From Sphingomonas sp. BK580 (GTDB lineage Bacteria; Pseudomonadota; Alphaproteobacteria; Sphingomonadales; Sphingomonadaceae): 64,000 nt of DNA. The notes below the pieces were generated by a model. That model made no database searches. It saw nothing but the letters and a program-made list of their open reading frames with translations, and was not told the DNA's origin. Positions 54,934 through 63,545 of this stretch are shown here, piece after piece. The stretch lies in contig NZ_JACIAY010000003.1 in the NCBI RefSeq assembly GCF_014194975.1, positions 62,001 to 126,000 of the forward strand. The letters run 5' to 3'. The stretch's first letter is position 1, and each line of letters opens with the position of its first letter. Position numbers and translations under genes: made by a program.

Positions 54934-55353
54934 TCACGCGCTGAGCACGTCGTACACGGTCACCTTGCGCCACAGCTTCTCGCACTCGGCGACGAAGGCG
55001 CGATGGATCGGGTGGTCCTGATAGGCCTTCTGGTCGGCCACGGTGTCGAAGAACATCAGCTCGGACACGTCCCAGCTCGAGTCGATCACGTCGCGCTGCT
55101 CGGTCGGCGCGGGCACGCCGATGTGGAGCCCGCGCAGCGCCGGGATGCCCGCCAGCGTGCGCAGCCCCGCGATCAGCTTGGCACGGTCGCCGGCGTCGGA
55201 GGGGTTCTTGAGCCAGAAGAAGACGTGGTGGACCACCTTGGCCGGGATCGCGGGGGCGGCCGCCTCGGCCTCGCCCGCCACCCCGGTCGCGGCTGCCGCG
55301 CCGGCGCCGCCGAGCGCCATCATCATCATCAGGTCCCGCCGGCTGCTCTCCAC
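54934..55353 (-). CDS. Tat-exported Dabb-domain protein
   Basis: 139 residues from a GTG at 55353. The N-terminus SSRRDLMMMMALGGAGAAAATG has a twin-arginine motif, so a folded protein would be exported by Tat. The rest is a stress-response A/B-barrel (Dabb): VVHHVFFWLKNPSD, LRGLHIGVPAPTEQRDVIDSSWDVSELMFF, YQDHPIHRAFV. Related proteins bind small hydrophobic or phenolic ligands; function here is unknown. Confidence 0.82.
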   Translation of the reverse strand: MESSRRDLMMMMALGGAGAAAATGVAGEAEAAAPAIPAKVVHHVFFWLKNPSDAGDRAKLIAGLRTLAGIPALRGLHIGVPAPTEQRDVIDSSWDVSELMFFDTVADQKAYQDHPIHRAFVAECEKLWRKVTVYDVLSA

Positions 55354-55450
55354 GCGCTTGCTCCCGTCAGTGTCTTGGATGGCGCCCTTGTCTGGAAGCG
55401 GACGGGCGCAAGTCAAGGCATTTGGAAGAGGGCGACGTGCCGGCTCGTCG

Positions 55451-55544
55451 CTTCACCCCGGCGAAGGCCGGGGTCCAGGTGGGTTGGTCGCGGTGAGACT
55501 CACAGGCGTTCCCCAACTGAACCCCGGCGTTCGCCGGGGTGAAG
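55451..55544. repeat. Intergenic palindromic element, CACCCCGGCG subtype
   Basis: CTTCACCCCGGCGAAGGCCG on the left and CCCCGGCGTTCGCCGGGGTG ending in AAG on the right; 94 bases. Further partial motifs (CCCACCTGAGCCCC) follow to about 55585. It lies between two leftward genes. Confidence 0.7.
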
Positions 55545-55601
55545 GGCGGGCAGCGACGGGCGTCGCCCACCTGAGCCCCCGCCTTCATCGGGCACACTCC
55601 C

Positions 55602-57686
55602 CTACTTCCCCATCAGCTCGCGCCTGAGGAAGGCGTCGAGCAGTGCGGCGCGGTAGGCATCCTCGGCGTGGTCGGCTCCCACGGCGTGACCGCCCTCCAG
55701 GTACTCGTGGAAATAGACCGGATTGCCCTCGGCCTTCAGCAGTGCCGCGAGCTTGCGCGCGTGGCCGGGATGGACGCGATCGTCCTTGGTCGAGAGATAG
55801 AAGAAGGCCGGCGGGTAGCGCACCCCGTCGCGCACGTTCTGGTACGGCGAGTAGCGCCGGATGAAGGCCCAGTCGGCGGGCTTGTCCGGATCGCCGAACT
55901 CGTCGATCCATGAGGCGCCGGCGGACAAATGCGAGTAGCGCTTCATGTCCTCCAGCGGCGAGCCGGCGATGATCGCGCCGTACAGGTCCGGCCGCTGCGT
56001 CAGCGCGACGCCCACCAGCAGCCCGCCGTTGGAGCGCCCCGACACCGCGATCTTCTTCTTCGCCGACACGCCGGTGCGCACCAGGTCCTCGGCGACCGCG
56101 TGGAGATCGTCGTAGACGTTCTGGCGCTTCTCACGCAGCCCCGCCTGGTGCCAGCGCGGTCCGTACTCTCCGCCGCCGCGCAGGTTGGCGAGCACATAGG
56201 CGCCGCCCTGCTCGACCCAGAAGAGCGCCAGCGGACCGGCGCGATAGGGCTGACCGGTGAGATAGGTCGGCGTCTGCGCGAGCTTAAACCCCCCGTACGC
56301 GTGGATCAGCGCGGGCGCGGGGGCCGTCGCTCCCTTCTTGGTGACGAGGAAGTATGGCACGCGCGTGCCGTCGCGCGAGGTGGCGAAGCGCTGGGTCACG
56401 GCGAACCGGCTGGCGTCGAAGCGCGCCGGCAGTGATTGGACGACGCGCGGCGGGCCCCGCTCGCCCGCCACGTACAGCGTCGGCGGCGTCAGCATGCCCT
56501 CGACCGAGACGAAGGTCTCGTCGCTGGCGCCGACCTGGGTCGCGAGATGCACCGTGCTGTTGCCCGGCAGCGGCACCGCGCGCTGAGTCCACGCGCCGTC
56601 GGCGCCGCGGCGCAGCGCGAGCAGCCTGCCCGAGACGTCGTCGAGCAGCTTGACCCAGAGCACGTGATCGCTCGCGCCCGCCTCCTCGATCGCCTGACGC
56701 TCGGTCGGCGCGAGCACCAGCTCGGGCGTCGCGCGGCGGCCCGCGGCGATGTCGGCGAGCGGCCAGGCGACCAACGCGCCCGCGGGGAAGCCGAGCGCGG
56801 GCTGGCTCAGCCGCGCGACTACGCGACCGTCGATCACCTCCATCACGTCGGCGTTCTTGGGCAGGCCGAGCGGGACGAAGCGGCCGTCGTCGGTCCCGAG
56901 CAGCAGCGCGCGATCGAAGAAACTGCGCCCGACGCTGATCATCGGCCAGCGCCGCGTCGCGTCGACGAAGGCGAGCGGGGTCACCTCCACCGCGGTGACC
57001 GGCGACTCATGCACGAGTCGTGCGTCGGCGAGCGGGGTGCCGCGCCGCCAGCGTTTGACGATCCGCGGGTAGCCCGACTCGGTCAGCGAGCCCTTGCCCC
57101 AGTCGGTCGCGACGAGCAGCGTGTCCTGGTCGACCCAGGTGGCGTCGTTCTTGGCCTCGGGCACGACGAAGCCGCCGTCGACGAAGCGGCCGGTGGTGAG
57201 GTCGAACTCGCGCACGACCTGCGCGTCGGTGCCGCCGTTGCTGAGCTCGACGAGGCAGCGCGTGTAGGCGGGTTCGAGGCAGCTCGCGCCGTGCCACACC
57301 CAGCTCTTGCCCTCCGCCTTGCCCAGCGCGTCGACGTCGATCAGCGTGCGCCACCGGGGCTTGCCCGCGCGATAGTCGGCGAGCGGCGACACGCGCCACA
57401 GCCCGCGGGGGTTGCGCGCGTCGCGCCACAGGTTGGTCACCTGCTGGCCGATCACCGCGTCCGGGTCGGCGATCTGCGCCTCGTCGTCGAGGATCTCGCG
57501 CGCGCGGGCGCGGTCCTGCTGGAAGCGCGGATCCTCGGTGAGCACCGCCTCGGTCTCGGCGTTCCACGCCTTGACCTGGTCGAGCGCGCGCGCGCCCTCG
57601 ATGTCCTCGAGCCAGCGATAGGGATCGGCGATGGGTGCGGCGGCGGCGATCAGCGGCAGGAGGGCGAGCGGGAGGAGGGTCTTCAT
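55602..57686 (-). CDS. Prolyl oligopeptidase family (S9A) peptidase, exported
   Basis: 694 residues from the ATG at 57686 with a signal peptide (KTLLPLALLPLIAAAAP). A seven-bladed propeller occupies the N-terminal two-thirds (DPYRWLEDIEG at the start). The catalytic Ser is in VSGRSNGGLLVG, Asp in STKDDRVHPGHARKL and His in EGGHAVGADH. It probably degrades proline-containing peptides in the periplasm. Confidence 0.92.
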   Translation of the reverse strand: MKTLLPLALLPLIAAAAPIADPYRWLEDIEGARALDQVKAWNAETEAVLTEDPRFQQDRARAREILDDEAQIADPDAVIGQQVTNLWRDARNPRGLWRVSPLADYRAGKPRWRTLIDVDALGKAEGKSWVWHGASCLEPAYTRCLVELSNGGTDAQVVREFDLTTGRFVDGGFVVPEAKNDATWVDQDTLLVATDWGKGSLTESGYPRIVKRWRRGTPLADARLVHESPVTAVEVTPLAFVDATRRWPMISVGRSFFDRALLLGTDDGRFVPLGLPKNADVMEVIDGRVVARLSQPALGFPAGALVAWPLADIAAGRRATPELVLAPTERQAIEEAGASDHVLWVKLLDDVSGRLLALRRGADGAWTQRAVPLPGNSTVHLATQVGASDETFVSVEGMLTPPTLYVAGERGPPRVVQSLPARFDASRFAVTQRFATSRDGTRVPYFLVTKKGATAPAPALIHAYGGFKLAQTPTYLTGQPYRAGPLALFWVEQGGAYVLANLRGGGEYGPRWHQAGLREKRQNVYDDLHAVAEDLVRTGVSAKKKIAVSGRSNGGLLVGVALTQRPDLYGAIIAGSPLEDMKRYSHLSAGASWIDEFGDPDKPADWAFIRRYSPYQNVRDGVRYPPAFFYLSTKDDRVHPGHARKLAALLKAEGNPVYFHEYLEGGHAVGADHAEDAYRAALLDAFLRRELMGK

Positions 57687-57808
57687 CGCCGCCCTGCGTA
57701 ACGGCGGCGGCGACGGAGGGGAAGCGCGCGGGTGACGGCGGGTGGTGACCGGCGCCGGTTCGACCGCGCGGTTGGCGTCAGGCAAGGGCATCACGCCGCT
57801 CCGACACC

Positions 57809-57902
57809 GTCGTCGCGACCTTGAGCCGGAGTCCATGTCCCCGCGGGAGAGAGGCACGTGGTGTGCGCCGCGGCATGGATCCCGGCTCCAGGCCGGGACG
57901 AC
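57809..57902. repeat. Intergenic palindromic element, diverged subtype
   Basis: GTCGTC and CCGGAGTCCATG on the left mirror CATGGATCCCGG and GACGAC on the right; 94 bases. It lies between nadA and the peptidase gene. The inner stem CCCGGCTCCAGGCCGGG is self-complementary. Confidence 0.55.
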
Positions 57903-57927
57903 GACGAGGGGCGACTGCGCCCGTCCC

Positions 57928-58926
57928 TCAGTCCCCCGTCACCTTCACCTTGCCGAGGTCGCCCTGCCCCACCGTCGCGCCGGCCAGGCTCATCATCGCT
58001 TCGAGGCTCTTCTTGGCCTCGAGCCGCAGCCCTTCCTCGATCTCGATCCGCGGAGTGAGATCGCGCAGCGCGAGGTACAGCTTCTCCATCGTGTTGAGCG
58101 CCATGTACGGGCAGATGTTGCAGTTGCAGTTGCCATCCGCCCCGGGCGCACCGATGAAGCGCTTGGCCGGCAGCGCCTTCTCCATCTGGTGGATGATGTG
58201 GGGCTCGGTCGCGACGATCAGCGTTTCGCCCGGCATCGCCATCGCATATTCGAGGATCCCGCGGGTCGAGCCGACGTAATCGGCGTGGTCGAGGATCACC
58301 GCGGGGCATTCCGGGTGCGCCACCACCGGCGCGCCGGGGTGCTCGGCCTTGAGCTTGAGCAGCTCGGTCTCGCTGAACGCCTCGTGGACGATGCACACGC
58401 CCGGCCACAGGATCAGGTCGCGCCCGGTCTTGCGCGCGAGATAGCCGCCGAGATTGCGGTCCGGGCCGAAGATGATCTTCTGCTCGGGCGGGATCTTGGC
58501 GAGGATCGTCTCGGCGGAGGAGGAGGTGACGATCACGTCGCTCAGCGCCTTCACCGCGGTCGAGCAGTTGATGTAGGTGAGCGCGATCGCGTCGGGATGC
58601 TGCGCGCGGAAGGCGGCGAACTGCTCGGGCGGGCAGCTGTCCTCGAGCGAGCAGCCCGCGTCCATGTCGGGGAGCACCACGGTCTTCTGCGGCGACAGGA
58701 TCTTGGCGGTCTCGGCCATGAAGCGCACGCCACAGAAGGCGATCACGTCGGCGTCGGTCGCCTGCGCCTTGCGGCTGAGGTCGAGGCTGTCGCCGACGAA
58801 GTCGGCCAGGTCCTGGATCTCGGGCCTCTGGTAATAATGCGCGAGGATCACGGCGTTGCGCTCCGTGCGGAGGCGGTCGATCTCGGCGCGCAGGTCGAGC
58901 CCGGCGAGGCTGGTCGGCTGGTCCAT
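57928..58926 (-). CDS. nadA: Quinolinate synthase NadA
   Basis: Makes quinolinate from iminoaspartate and DHAP for NAD synthesis. 332 residues from the ATG at 58926. The [4Fe-4S] cluster Cys are in IAFCGVRFMAETAKIL, WPGVCIVHEAF and NCNCNICPYMALN. VILAHYYQRPEIQD and DMDAGCSLEDSCP are substrate regions. It follows the DUF4230 gene closely, suggesting a shared operon. nadB and nadC are not present. Confidence 0.95.
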   Translation of the reverse strand: MDQPTSLAGLDLRAEIDRLRTERNAVILAHYYQRPEIQDLADFVGDSLDLSRKAQATDADVIAFCGVRFMAETAKILSPQKTVVLPDMDAGCSLEDSCPPEQFAAFRAQHPDAIALTYINCSTAVKALSDVIVTSSSAETILAKIPPEQKIIFGPDRNLGGYLARKTGRDLILWPGVCIVHEAFSETELLKLKAEHPGAPVVAHPECPAVILDHADYVGSTRGILEYAMAMPGETLIVATEPHIIHQMEKALPAKRFIGAPGADGNCNCNICPYMALNTMEKLYLALRDLTPRIEIEEGLRLEAKKSLEAMMSLAGATVGQGDLGKVKVTGD

Positions 58927-58963
58927 GCGAGCGCAGATGGCCCGGCGGCGCCGCCGGATCAAG

Positions 58964-59671
58964 TCAGCTGCTGTTGCCGAGCACTTCCTCGAGCGAGCGG
59001 GTGAGGTCCCAGCGCTCGCTGCTGCCGGTGCGCGGCTCGCCGGCGAAGCGCACCGTCACGGTCACGGGCAGCCCCGCGGCGTCGAGGCTGCCCGCGAACA
59101 ATCGCTCCAACGCGGCGCGGCCGTTCTCGCGCGCCTTGCGCATGTTCTCGGGCTCGCGCGCCTTGGCGGCGACGACCGTCGTCGCCTTGGCCGACACCAT
59201 CTTCTGCAGCTCCGCCATCGCGCCGCGCGGCGGCAGGAAGCCCGTGGTGGTGTCGAGCGTGACACGGCCCTCGTCGACGTTGGGATTGCCGACGACGACG
59301 TCGGGCACCTCGACCAGCAAGGTCCGCCGACGCGCGTCGTAGCGGAAGTCGCGCGGCGCCAGCGCCCCGAGGTCGACGAAATAGTCGACGTCGTAGGGGG
59401 CCTTGATCAGCCGCACGTAGCGCAGCCAGCCGAACATCCGGGTGGTCGACGCGGTCGACTGGACCGTGCCCGCGAGATGGCTGACGCGCAGGTCGCTGCT
59501 GCCGTACAGCCGCCCCGCGACCACGCGCGCCACCGCCACGCCGTCGTCGTCGGTCGAGACGGCGTAGCGCTCGGTATAGTAGCGATAGCCGACGAAGGTC
59601 GCGACCAGGATCGCCGTGGCGATCGCCAGCGACACCAGCAGCTTGCCCAGCCCGGTCAGATGATCCGCCAC
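58964..59671 (-). CDS. DUF4230 membrane-anchored protein
   Basis: 235 residues. A helix at about residues 9-29 (LLVSLAIATAILVATFVGY) anchors a periplasmic DUF4230 domain, with FGWLRYVRLIKAPYDVDYFVDLGAL and VEVPDVVVGNPNVDE. Function unknown. It overlaps the upstream MBL gene by 16 bases and precedes nadA. Confidence 0.8.
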   Translation of the reverse strand: MADHLTGLGKLLVSLAIATAILVATFVGYRYYTERYAVSTDDDGVAVARVVAGRLYGSSDLRVSHLAGTVQSTASTTRMFGWLRYVRLIKAPYDVDYFVDLGALAPRDFRYDARRRTLLVEVPDVVVGNPNVDEGRVTLDTTTGFLPPRGAMAELQKMVSAKATTVVAAKAREPENMRKARENGRAALERLFAGSLDAAGLPVTVTVRFAGEPRTGSSERWDLTRSLEEVLGNSS

Positions 59672-60519
59672 GCGCCCTCCTCCCGCGCCGCCACGCCGCG
59701 CCGCTCCAGATCGATGAGATGCGCCAGCACCGAGCGCGCCGCCGCGCCCGCGAGCCGCGGGTCGAGCCCGACGTACATGCGCTCGACCAGCGCGGCGACG
59801 GTGTGCGGCGAAGCGGTGAGCAGCCGGACGATCTGTCCCTCGCGCTGCCGGCGATGCCCGAGCATGCCGCGCACCAGCCGCTGCGGGCGCTCCACCGCCT
59901 CGCCGTGGCCGGGGTAGTAGACACGGTCGTCGCGCGCGAGCAGCGCCTCCAGGCTGGCGAGATACTCGCCCATGTCGCCGTCGGGCGGCGAGATCACGCT
60001 GGTGGCCCAGCCCATGACATGGTCCCCCGAGAAGAGCGCCCCGCTCTCCTCCAGCGCGTACGCGAGATGCTGGCTGGTGTGGCCCGGCGTCGCGAGCGCG
60101 GTGAGCGTCCAGCCGTCGCCCCCGACGCGGTCGCCGTCGGCGAGGACGTGATCGGGGGTGTAGCCGCGATCGAAGGCGGCGTCGACCGCGGCGCCCTCGC
60201 CTTCCTCGCCGCGCACCGTGGCGGCCGCGCCGACGATCGGCGCGCCGGTCGCCGCGGCGAGCGCGCGCGCGGCGGGGGAATGGTCGCGATGGTGGTGCGT
60301 GACCAGGATCGCGCGGACCGGGCGTCCGGCGATCGCGGCATGGAGCGCGGCGAGATGCGCGCCCTCGTCGGGACCCGGATCGATCACCGCGACATCGTCA
60401 CGCCCGACGATATGGGTCTGCGTGCCCGTGTAGGTATAGGCCGAGGCGTTCGGAGCGAGCACGCGGGCGACGAGCGGCTCGAGCGGGACGGCCAGGCCGG
60501 TGGGAGGAGGCTTCGCCAT
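59656..60519 (-). CDS. MBL-fold metallo-hydrolase
   Basis: 287 residues. Zinc ligands are in THHHRDHSPAARAL, with further His in ATPGHTSQHLAYAL and the Asp in LFSGDHVMG. The C-terminal winged helix (MLGHRRQREGQIVRLLTASPHTVAALVERMY) is typical of the LACTB2-like group, which includes nucleases. The substrate is unknown. Confidence 0.88.
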   Translation of the reverse strand: MAKPPPTGLAVPLEPLVARVLAPNASAYTYTGTQTHIVGRDDVAVIDPGPDEGAHLAALHAAIAGRPVRAILVTHHHRDHSPAARALAAATGAPIVGAAATVRGEEGEGAAVDAAFDRGYTPDHVLADGDRVGGDGWTLTALATPGHTSQHLAYALEESGALFSGDHVMGWATSVISPPDGDMGEYLASLEALLARDDRVYYPGHGEAVERPQRLVRGMLGHRRQREGQIVRLLTASPHTVAALVERMYVGLDPRLAGAAARSVLAHLIDLERRGVAAREEGAWRII

Positions 60520-60609
60520 CGCGCCACCAGATGGCGGCTGCGCGACGGCGAAGCAAGCGGGGCGAAGCGAGCGAGGCGACGTGAGTGGGGGCGACCCGAG
60601 CGGCGCGGC

Positions 60610-62154
60610 TCAGTCGTGGTCGCGCTGCGCCATCTCGTCGCGCACCTCGCGCATCGCCTGCTCGATCTCCCGGACCGCGTCGCGGCGCGCCTCGGCGGGC
60701 ATGTCACGGTTGGCGGCGAGCTGCGCGCGGGTCTGCTCCAGGCTGGCGAGCGCGGTGCGCATCGCGCCGTCGCGCTGGCCGCGCGCCTCCACCGCCGCCC
60801 GGCTCGCCTCGCGCGCGGCGCGCTCGACATGGTCGGTGCAGATCACGGTGACGCGCTGGCCGTTCTGCGTCGCGCTCATCACGTAGCGAGTCGGCTCGCC
60901 CCCGCAGCGGCGGCTCGCGACCGGCGGCACCGGCGGCAGCGGCGGGACCGACGCGAAGGCGGGCACCGGCGGCAGCGGCGCGACCGGGGGCACGGGCGGC
61001 GTCGGCACCGGATGCGCCGCGATATAGTCGGCCGCCTCCTGGCCGTCGTAGGTCGTGGTCTCGCCGTCGTGCACGATCGTGACTCGCTGGCCATGGTGAC
61101 CGGGCGCGGGCACGGGTGGGACGTCCGGCACCGCCGGCGCGGCGGGCGGCTCGGGGAAGGACGCCATCAGCGACAGCGCGTCGTCGAAGGCGTGCGGATC
61201 GATCCCGACCGCCTCCTCGACCCCGCCGCGCATCCGCTCCGCCGCCTGGGTGCCGGAGGCGGTGAGCCCCAGCGCGCCGAGCGCGATCGCGGCGGTGGCG
61301 GCGACGCCGAGCGTCGTGCGGGTGCGCGAGGCGCGCGTCCTGCTCAGCATGCGCAGTCGCCCTTTCAGGTCCTTGACGGTGTGGAGGTGGCAGGTGGCGG
61401 TCACGGCGCGGCCGTGCGCCGCCTTGACGATCGCGCAGCCATAAGCGTGGCGCGAGGCGCCGCCGAGCCGGGCGAGCACGCCCGCGTCGTTGGCCATCTC
61501 CTGGTCCGCGCGGAAGGCGCGGAAGGCGATCCAGGCGAGCGGGTTGAACCAGTGGAGCGCGAGCACCACCAGCGCCACCCAGTTGGCGACGAGGTCGCCG
61601 CGGCGGTGATGGCCGAGCTCATGCTCGAGCGCGAGCGCGCGCTCCTCGGCATCGAAGCGCGCCGCGAAGTCGCGTGGGAAAGCGACGACCTTGTCGAACA
61701 CGCCGAACGCCACCGGGCCGCGCGCCGCCTCGCTCTGCACGATCGTGATGCCGCCGATCTGGTCGAGCGCGAGACCGTGCCGCAGCAGCCGGTAGCGGAA
61801 GCGCCAGTAATCGGCGACCTGCCACAGCAGCAGCGCGAGCGCGCCGGCGGCCCAGGTTCCCAGCACGACCGCCGGCAGCAGCGACGCCGTCTGCGGCACC
61901 AGCGCGGGCAGCGCGGCGACGGGCGCGAGCGCGTGTGCGATCGGCTCGCCCGCGGGCAGCGACGCGAGCGTCGGCAGCGCCTCGGCGCGCCAGCCCGCGG
62001 GCAGCGGCGGCAGCAGCAGCCGCAACGCCGGGATCGCCCACAGCGCGTAAGCGATCGGCGCCCCGAAGCTCCGCCGTACCGGCGCGCGCAGCCCCAGCAC
62101 CGCGACCATCAGCAGCGCCGACGCGAGCAGAGATTCCATGGCCCAGGCAATCAT
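60610..62154 (-). CDS. BlaR1/MecR1-like M56 membrane peptidase
   Basis: 514 residues from the ATG at 62154. About four membrane helices flank a cytoplasmic zinc-peptidase domain with the HExxH motif at residues 178-182 (EHELGHH) and a following DQEMANDAGVLARLG. The C-terminal 200 residues lie past a last helix and are Pro-rich, then charged and helical (REIEQAMREVRDEM). No penicillin-binding-protein-like sensor domain follows, unlike true BlaR1. It is coupled to blaI by an ATGA overlap. Confidence 0.85.
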   Translation of the reverse strand: MIAWAMESLLASALLMVAVLGLRAPVRRSFGAPIAYALWAIPALRLLLPPLPAGWRAEALPTLASLPAGEPIAHALAPVAALPALVPQTASLLPAVVLGTWAAGALALLLWQVADYWRFRYRLLRHGLALDQIGGITIVQSEAARGPVAFGVFDKVVAFPRDFAARFDAEERALALEHELGHHRRGDLVANWVALVVLALHWFNPLAWIAFRAFRADQEMANDAGVLARLGGASRHAYGCAIVKAAHGRAVTATCHLHTVKDLKGRLRMLSRTRASRTRTTLGVAATAAIALGALGLTASGTQAAERMRGGVEEAVGIDPHAFDDALSLMASFPEPPAAPAVPDVPPVPAPGHHGQRVTIVHDGETTTYDGQEAADYIAAHPVPTPPVPPVAPLPPVPAFASVPPLPPVPPVASRRCGGEPTRYVMSATQNGQRVTVICTDHVERAAREASRAAVEARGQRDGAMRTALASLEQTRAQLAANRDMPAEARRDAVREIEQAMREVRDEMAQRDHD

Positions 62155-62519
62155 TGCTTCAACTCCCGCAGAAGTGCCTCGATCTCGGTGATGTCCTGCG
62201 CGGTGAGCGCGTCGCGCTCGGCGAGGTGCGCGACCAGGGGCGTGAGCCGACCGCCGAACAGCCGATCGATCAGCCGCCGCGACTCGCCCTCGACATAGTC
62301 CTCGCGCTGCACCGCCGGGCTGTAGAGGTAGCGGCGGCCGTCGACCTCGTGACGCACCGCCTCCTTGGCGAGCAGCCGACCGAGCAGGGTCTTGACCGTC
62401 GCGGCACTCCAGCCGCGCGCGGGGTCGACCCGCTCGGCCACATCCTGCGCGGTGAGCGGGCTGTCGTCCCACAGCACCTCCATCACCGCGTGCTCGGCAT
62501 CGCTGATCCGCTCGGCCAC
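62151..62519 (-). CDS. BlaI/MecI/CopY-family repressor
   Basis: 122-residue winged-helix repressor from the GTG at 62519. GAGGAG lies 6 bases upstream. The core is AERISDAEHAVMEVLWDDSPLTAQDVAERV, then WSAATVKTLLGRLLAKEAVRHEVDGRRYLYSP, as in MecI. It would be cleaved by the coupled M56 peptidase. Two palindromes lie immediately upstream. Confidence 0.92.
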   Translation of the reverse strand: MAERISDAEHAVMEVLWDDSPLTAQDVAERVDPARGWSAATVKTLLGRLLAKEAVRHEVDGRRYLYSPAVQREDYVEGESRRLIDRLFGGRLTPLVAHLAERDALTAQDITEIEALLRELKQ

Positions 62520-62534
62520 GACTCGCTCCTCATT

Positions 62535-62571
62535 GACTACGGCTGTAATCGTACCGATTACGGGTGTAGTC
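62535..62571 (-). promoter_or_regulatory. Tandem BlaI-type operators
   Basis: GACTAC-N4-GTAATC at 62535-62550 and GATTAC-N4-GTAGTC at 62556-62571 are two pseudo-palindromes whose starts are 21 bases apart, two helical turns. The whole 37-base region is itself an imperfect inverted repeat. It ends 16 bases before the GTG start of blaI, so it probably mediates autorepression. Confidence 0.7.
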
Positions 62572-62794
62572 AATAGCGCGGCGGGACCGAGGCTCTCGCT
62601 TTTCCTTACATGCCGACGCGGCCACGCGGGGCGCTCCACGGCACGCAGAGTGTGGCTCGTCTCACCTCACGCGCGTCGGTCAGCCCGCTCGGCTGGTGGC
62701 GTGCCTGCAGGTCACCCCGCTCCGGGTCACGGGTGAGGGAGCGCGGACCGCATGCGCTTCCATCGCGGGAGAAAGCATTCCCCTTCTCACACGC
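62572..62794. other. Intergenic DNA upstream of blaI
   Basis: About 220 bases between the operators and the next palindromic element. The blaI promoter should begin near 62575. Otherwise nothing recognisable. Confidence 0.4.
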
Positions 62795-62884
62795 GTCACC
62801 CCGGCGAAAGCCGGGGTCCAGTCGTGAAGCGCGCGTGAGACTCACCACGGCTGCACGACTGGACCCGGCTCGCGCCGGGGTGAC
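62795..62884. repeat. Intergenic palindromic element, CACCCCGGCG subtype
   Basis: GTCACCCCGGCGAAAGCCGG on the left and CTCGCGCCGGGGTGAC on the right; the inner GGTCCAGTCGTG and CACGACTGGACC are also complementary. At 90 bases it is the best conserved of these elements. Confidence 0.75.
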
Positions 62885-62943
62885 GAGAGGTTCTTCAGTG
62901 ACAAGGAGGCTGAGAGGAGGAGGTATGCCCCCCCCTCCCTCGG

Positions 62944-63282
62944 CTACTTCGCCTCGGCTGCCGCGGCGCCGGCGTTCTGGAACAGCTCGGCGAGCTCGCC
63001 CGACTCGTACATCTCCATCATGATGTCCGAGCCACCGACGAACTCGCCGCCGACGTAGAGCTGCGGGATCGTCGGCCAATCGGAATAGCCCTTGATGCCC
63101 TGTCGGATCGCCTGGTCCTGCAGCACGTCGACGCTCTCGAACGCGACGCCGAGCCGCTCCAGGATCGCGACCGCACGGCTCGAGAAGCCGCACTGCGGGA
63201 ACAGCGGCGTGCCCTTCATGAACAGCACCACCGGATTGTTCTTCACCACCGCGTCGATGCGGGCGTTCGTGTCGTCGGTCAT
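62944..63282 (-). CDS. grxD: Monothiol glutaredoxin, Grx4/GrxD type
   Basis: 112 residues. The active site is P-Q-C-G-F-S with Cys31, the CGFS type that binds a bridging [2Fe-2S] cluster with glutathione and works with BolA. WPTIPQLYVGGEFVGGSDIMMEMYESGEL is the glutathione-binding half. It lies 24 bases downstream of bolA. Confidence 0.96.
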   Translation of the reverse strand: MTDDTNARIDAVVKNNPVVLFMKGTPLFPQCGFSSRAVAILERLGVAFESVDVLQDQAIRQGIKGYSDWPTIPQLYVGGEFVGGSDIMMEMYESGELAELFQNAGAAAAEAK

Positions 63283-63306
63283 CGCTTCAACCCTCTTGTA
63301 CCGCGC

Positions 63307-63540
63307 CTACTTCGGGACGGCGGTGGTCAACTGCAAGGCATGCAGCACGCCGCCCATGCGCCCGCCCAGCGCGGCATAGACCGCCTGGTGCTGCTTCACC
63401 CGCGGCATGCCCGCGAACGACGGCGCCACGACGCGCGCCGACCAATGGTCACCGTCGCCGGCGAGGTCGGTCATCTCCACCTCGGCATCGGGGATGCCCG
63501 CCTTGATCAGCGCGGCGATCTCCGCTCCCTCCATCGGCAT
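63307..63540 (-). CDS. BolA-family protein
   Basis: 77 residues from the ATG at 63540; a second ATG at 63534 is possible. LIKAGIPDAEVEMTDLAGDGDHWSARVVAPSFAGMPRVKQHQAVYAALGG has the BolA fold and the conserved His (KQHQ). It likely binds the glutaredoxin for Fe-S transfer or regulation. It sits between the zeta-inhibitor gene and grxD. Confidence 0.93.
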   Translation of the reverse strand: MPMEGAEIAALIKAGIPDAEVEMTDLAGDGDHWSARVVAPSFAGMPRVKQHQAVYAALGGRMGGVLHALQLTTAVPK

Positions 63541-63545
63541 TCGTC

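Noticed and set aside
59719-62298. An 859-codon open frame on the plus strand opposite the MBL and blaR1 genes
   Set aside because: Antisense shadow of strongly supported genes, with a composition dominated by Arg and no domain.
44464-62884. Repeated palindromes considered as a CRISPR array
   Set aside because: The copies are dispersed in different intergenic regions, not tandem with regular spacers, and no cas genes are present.
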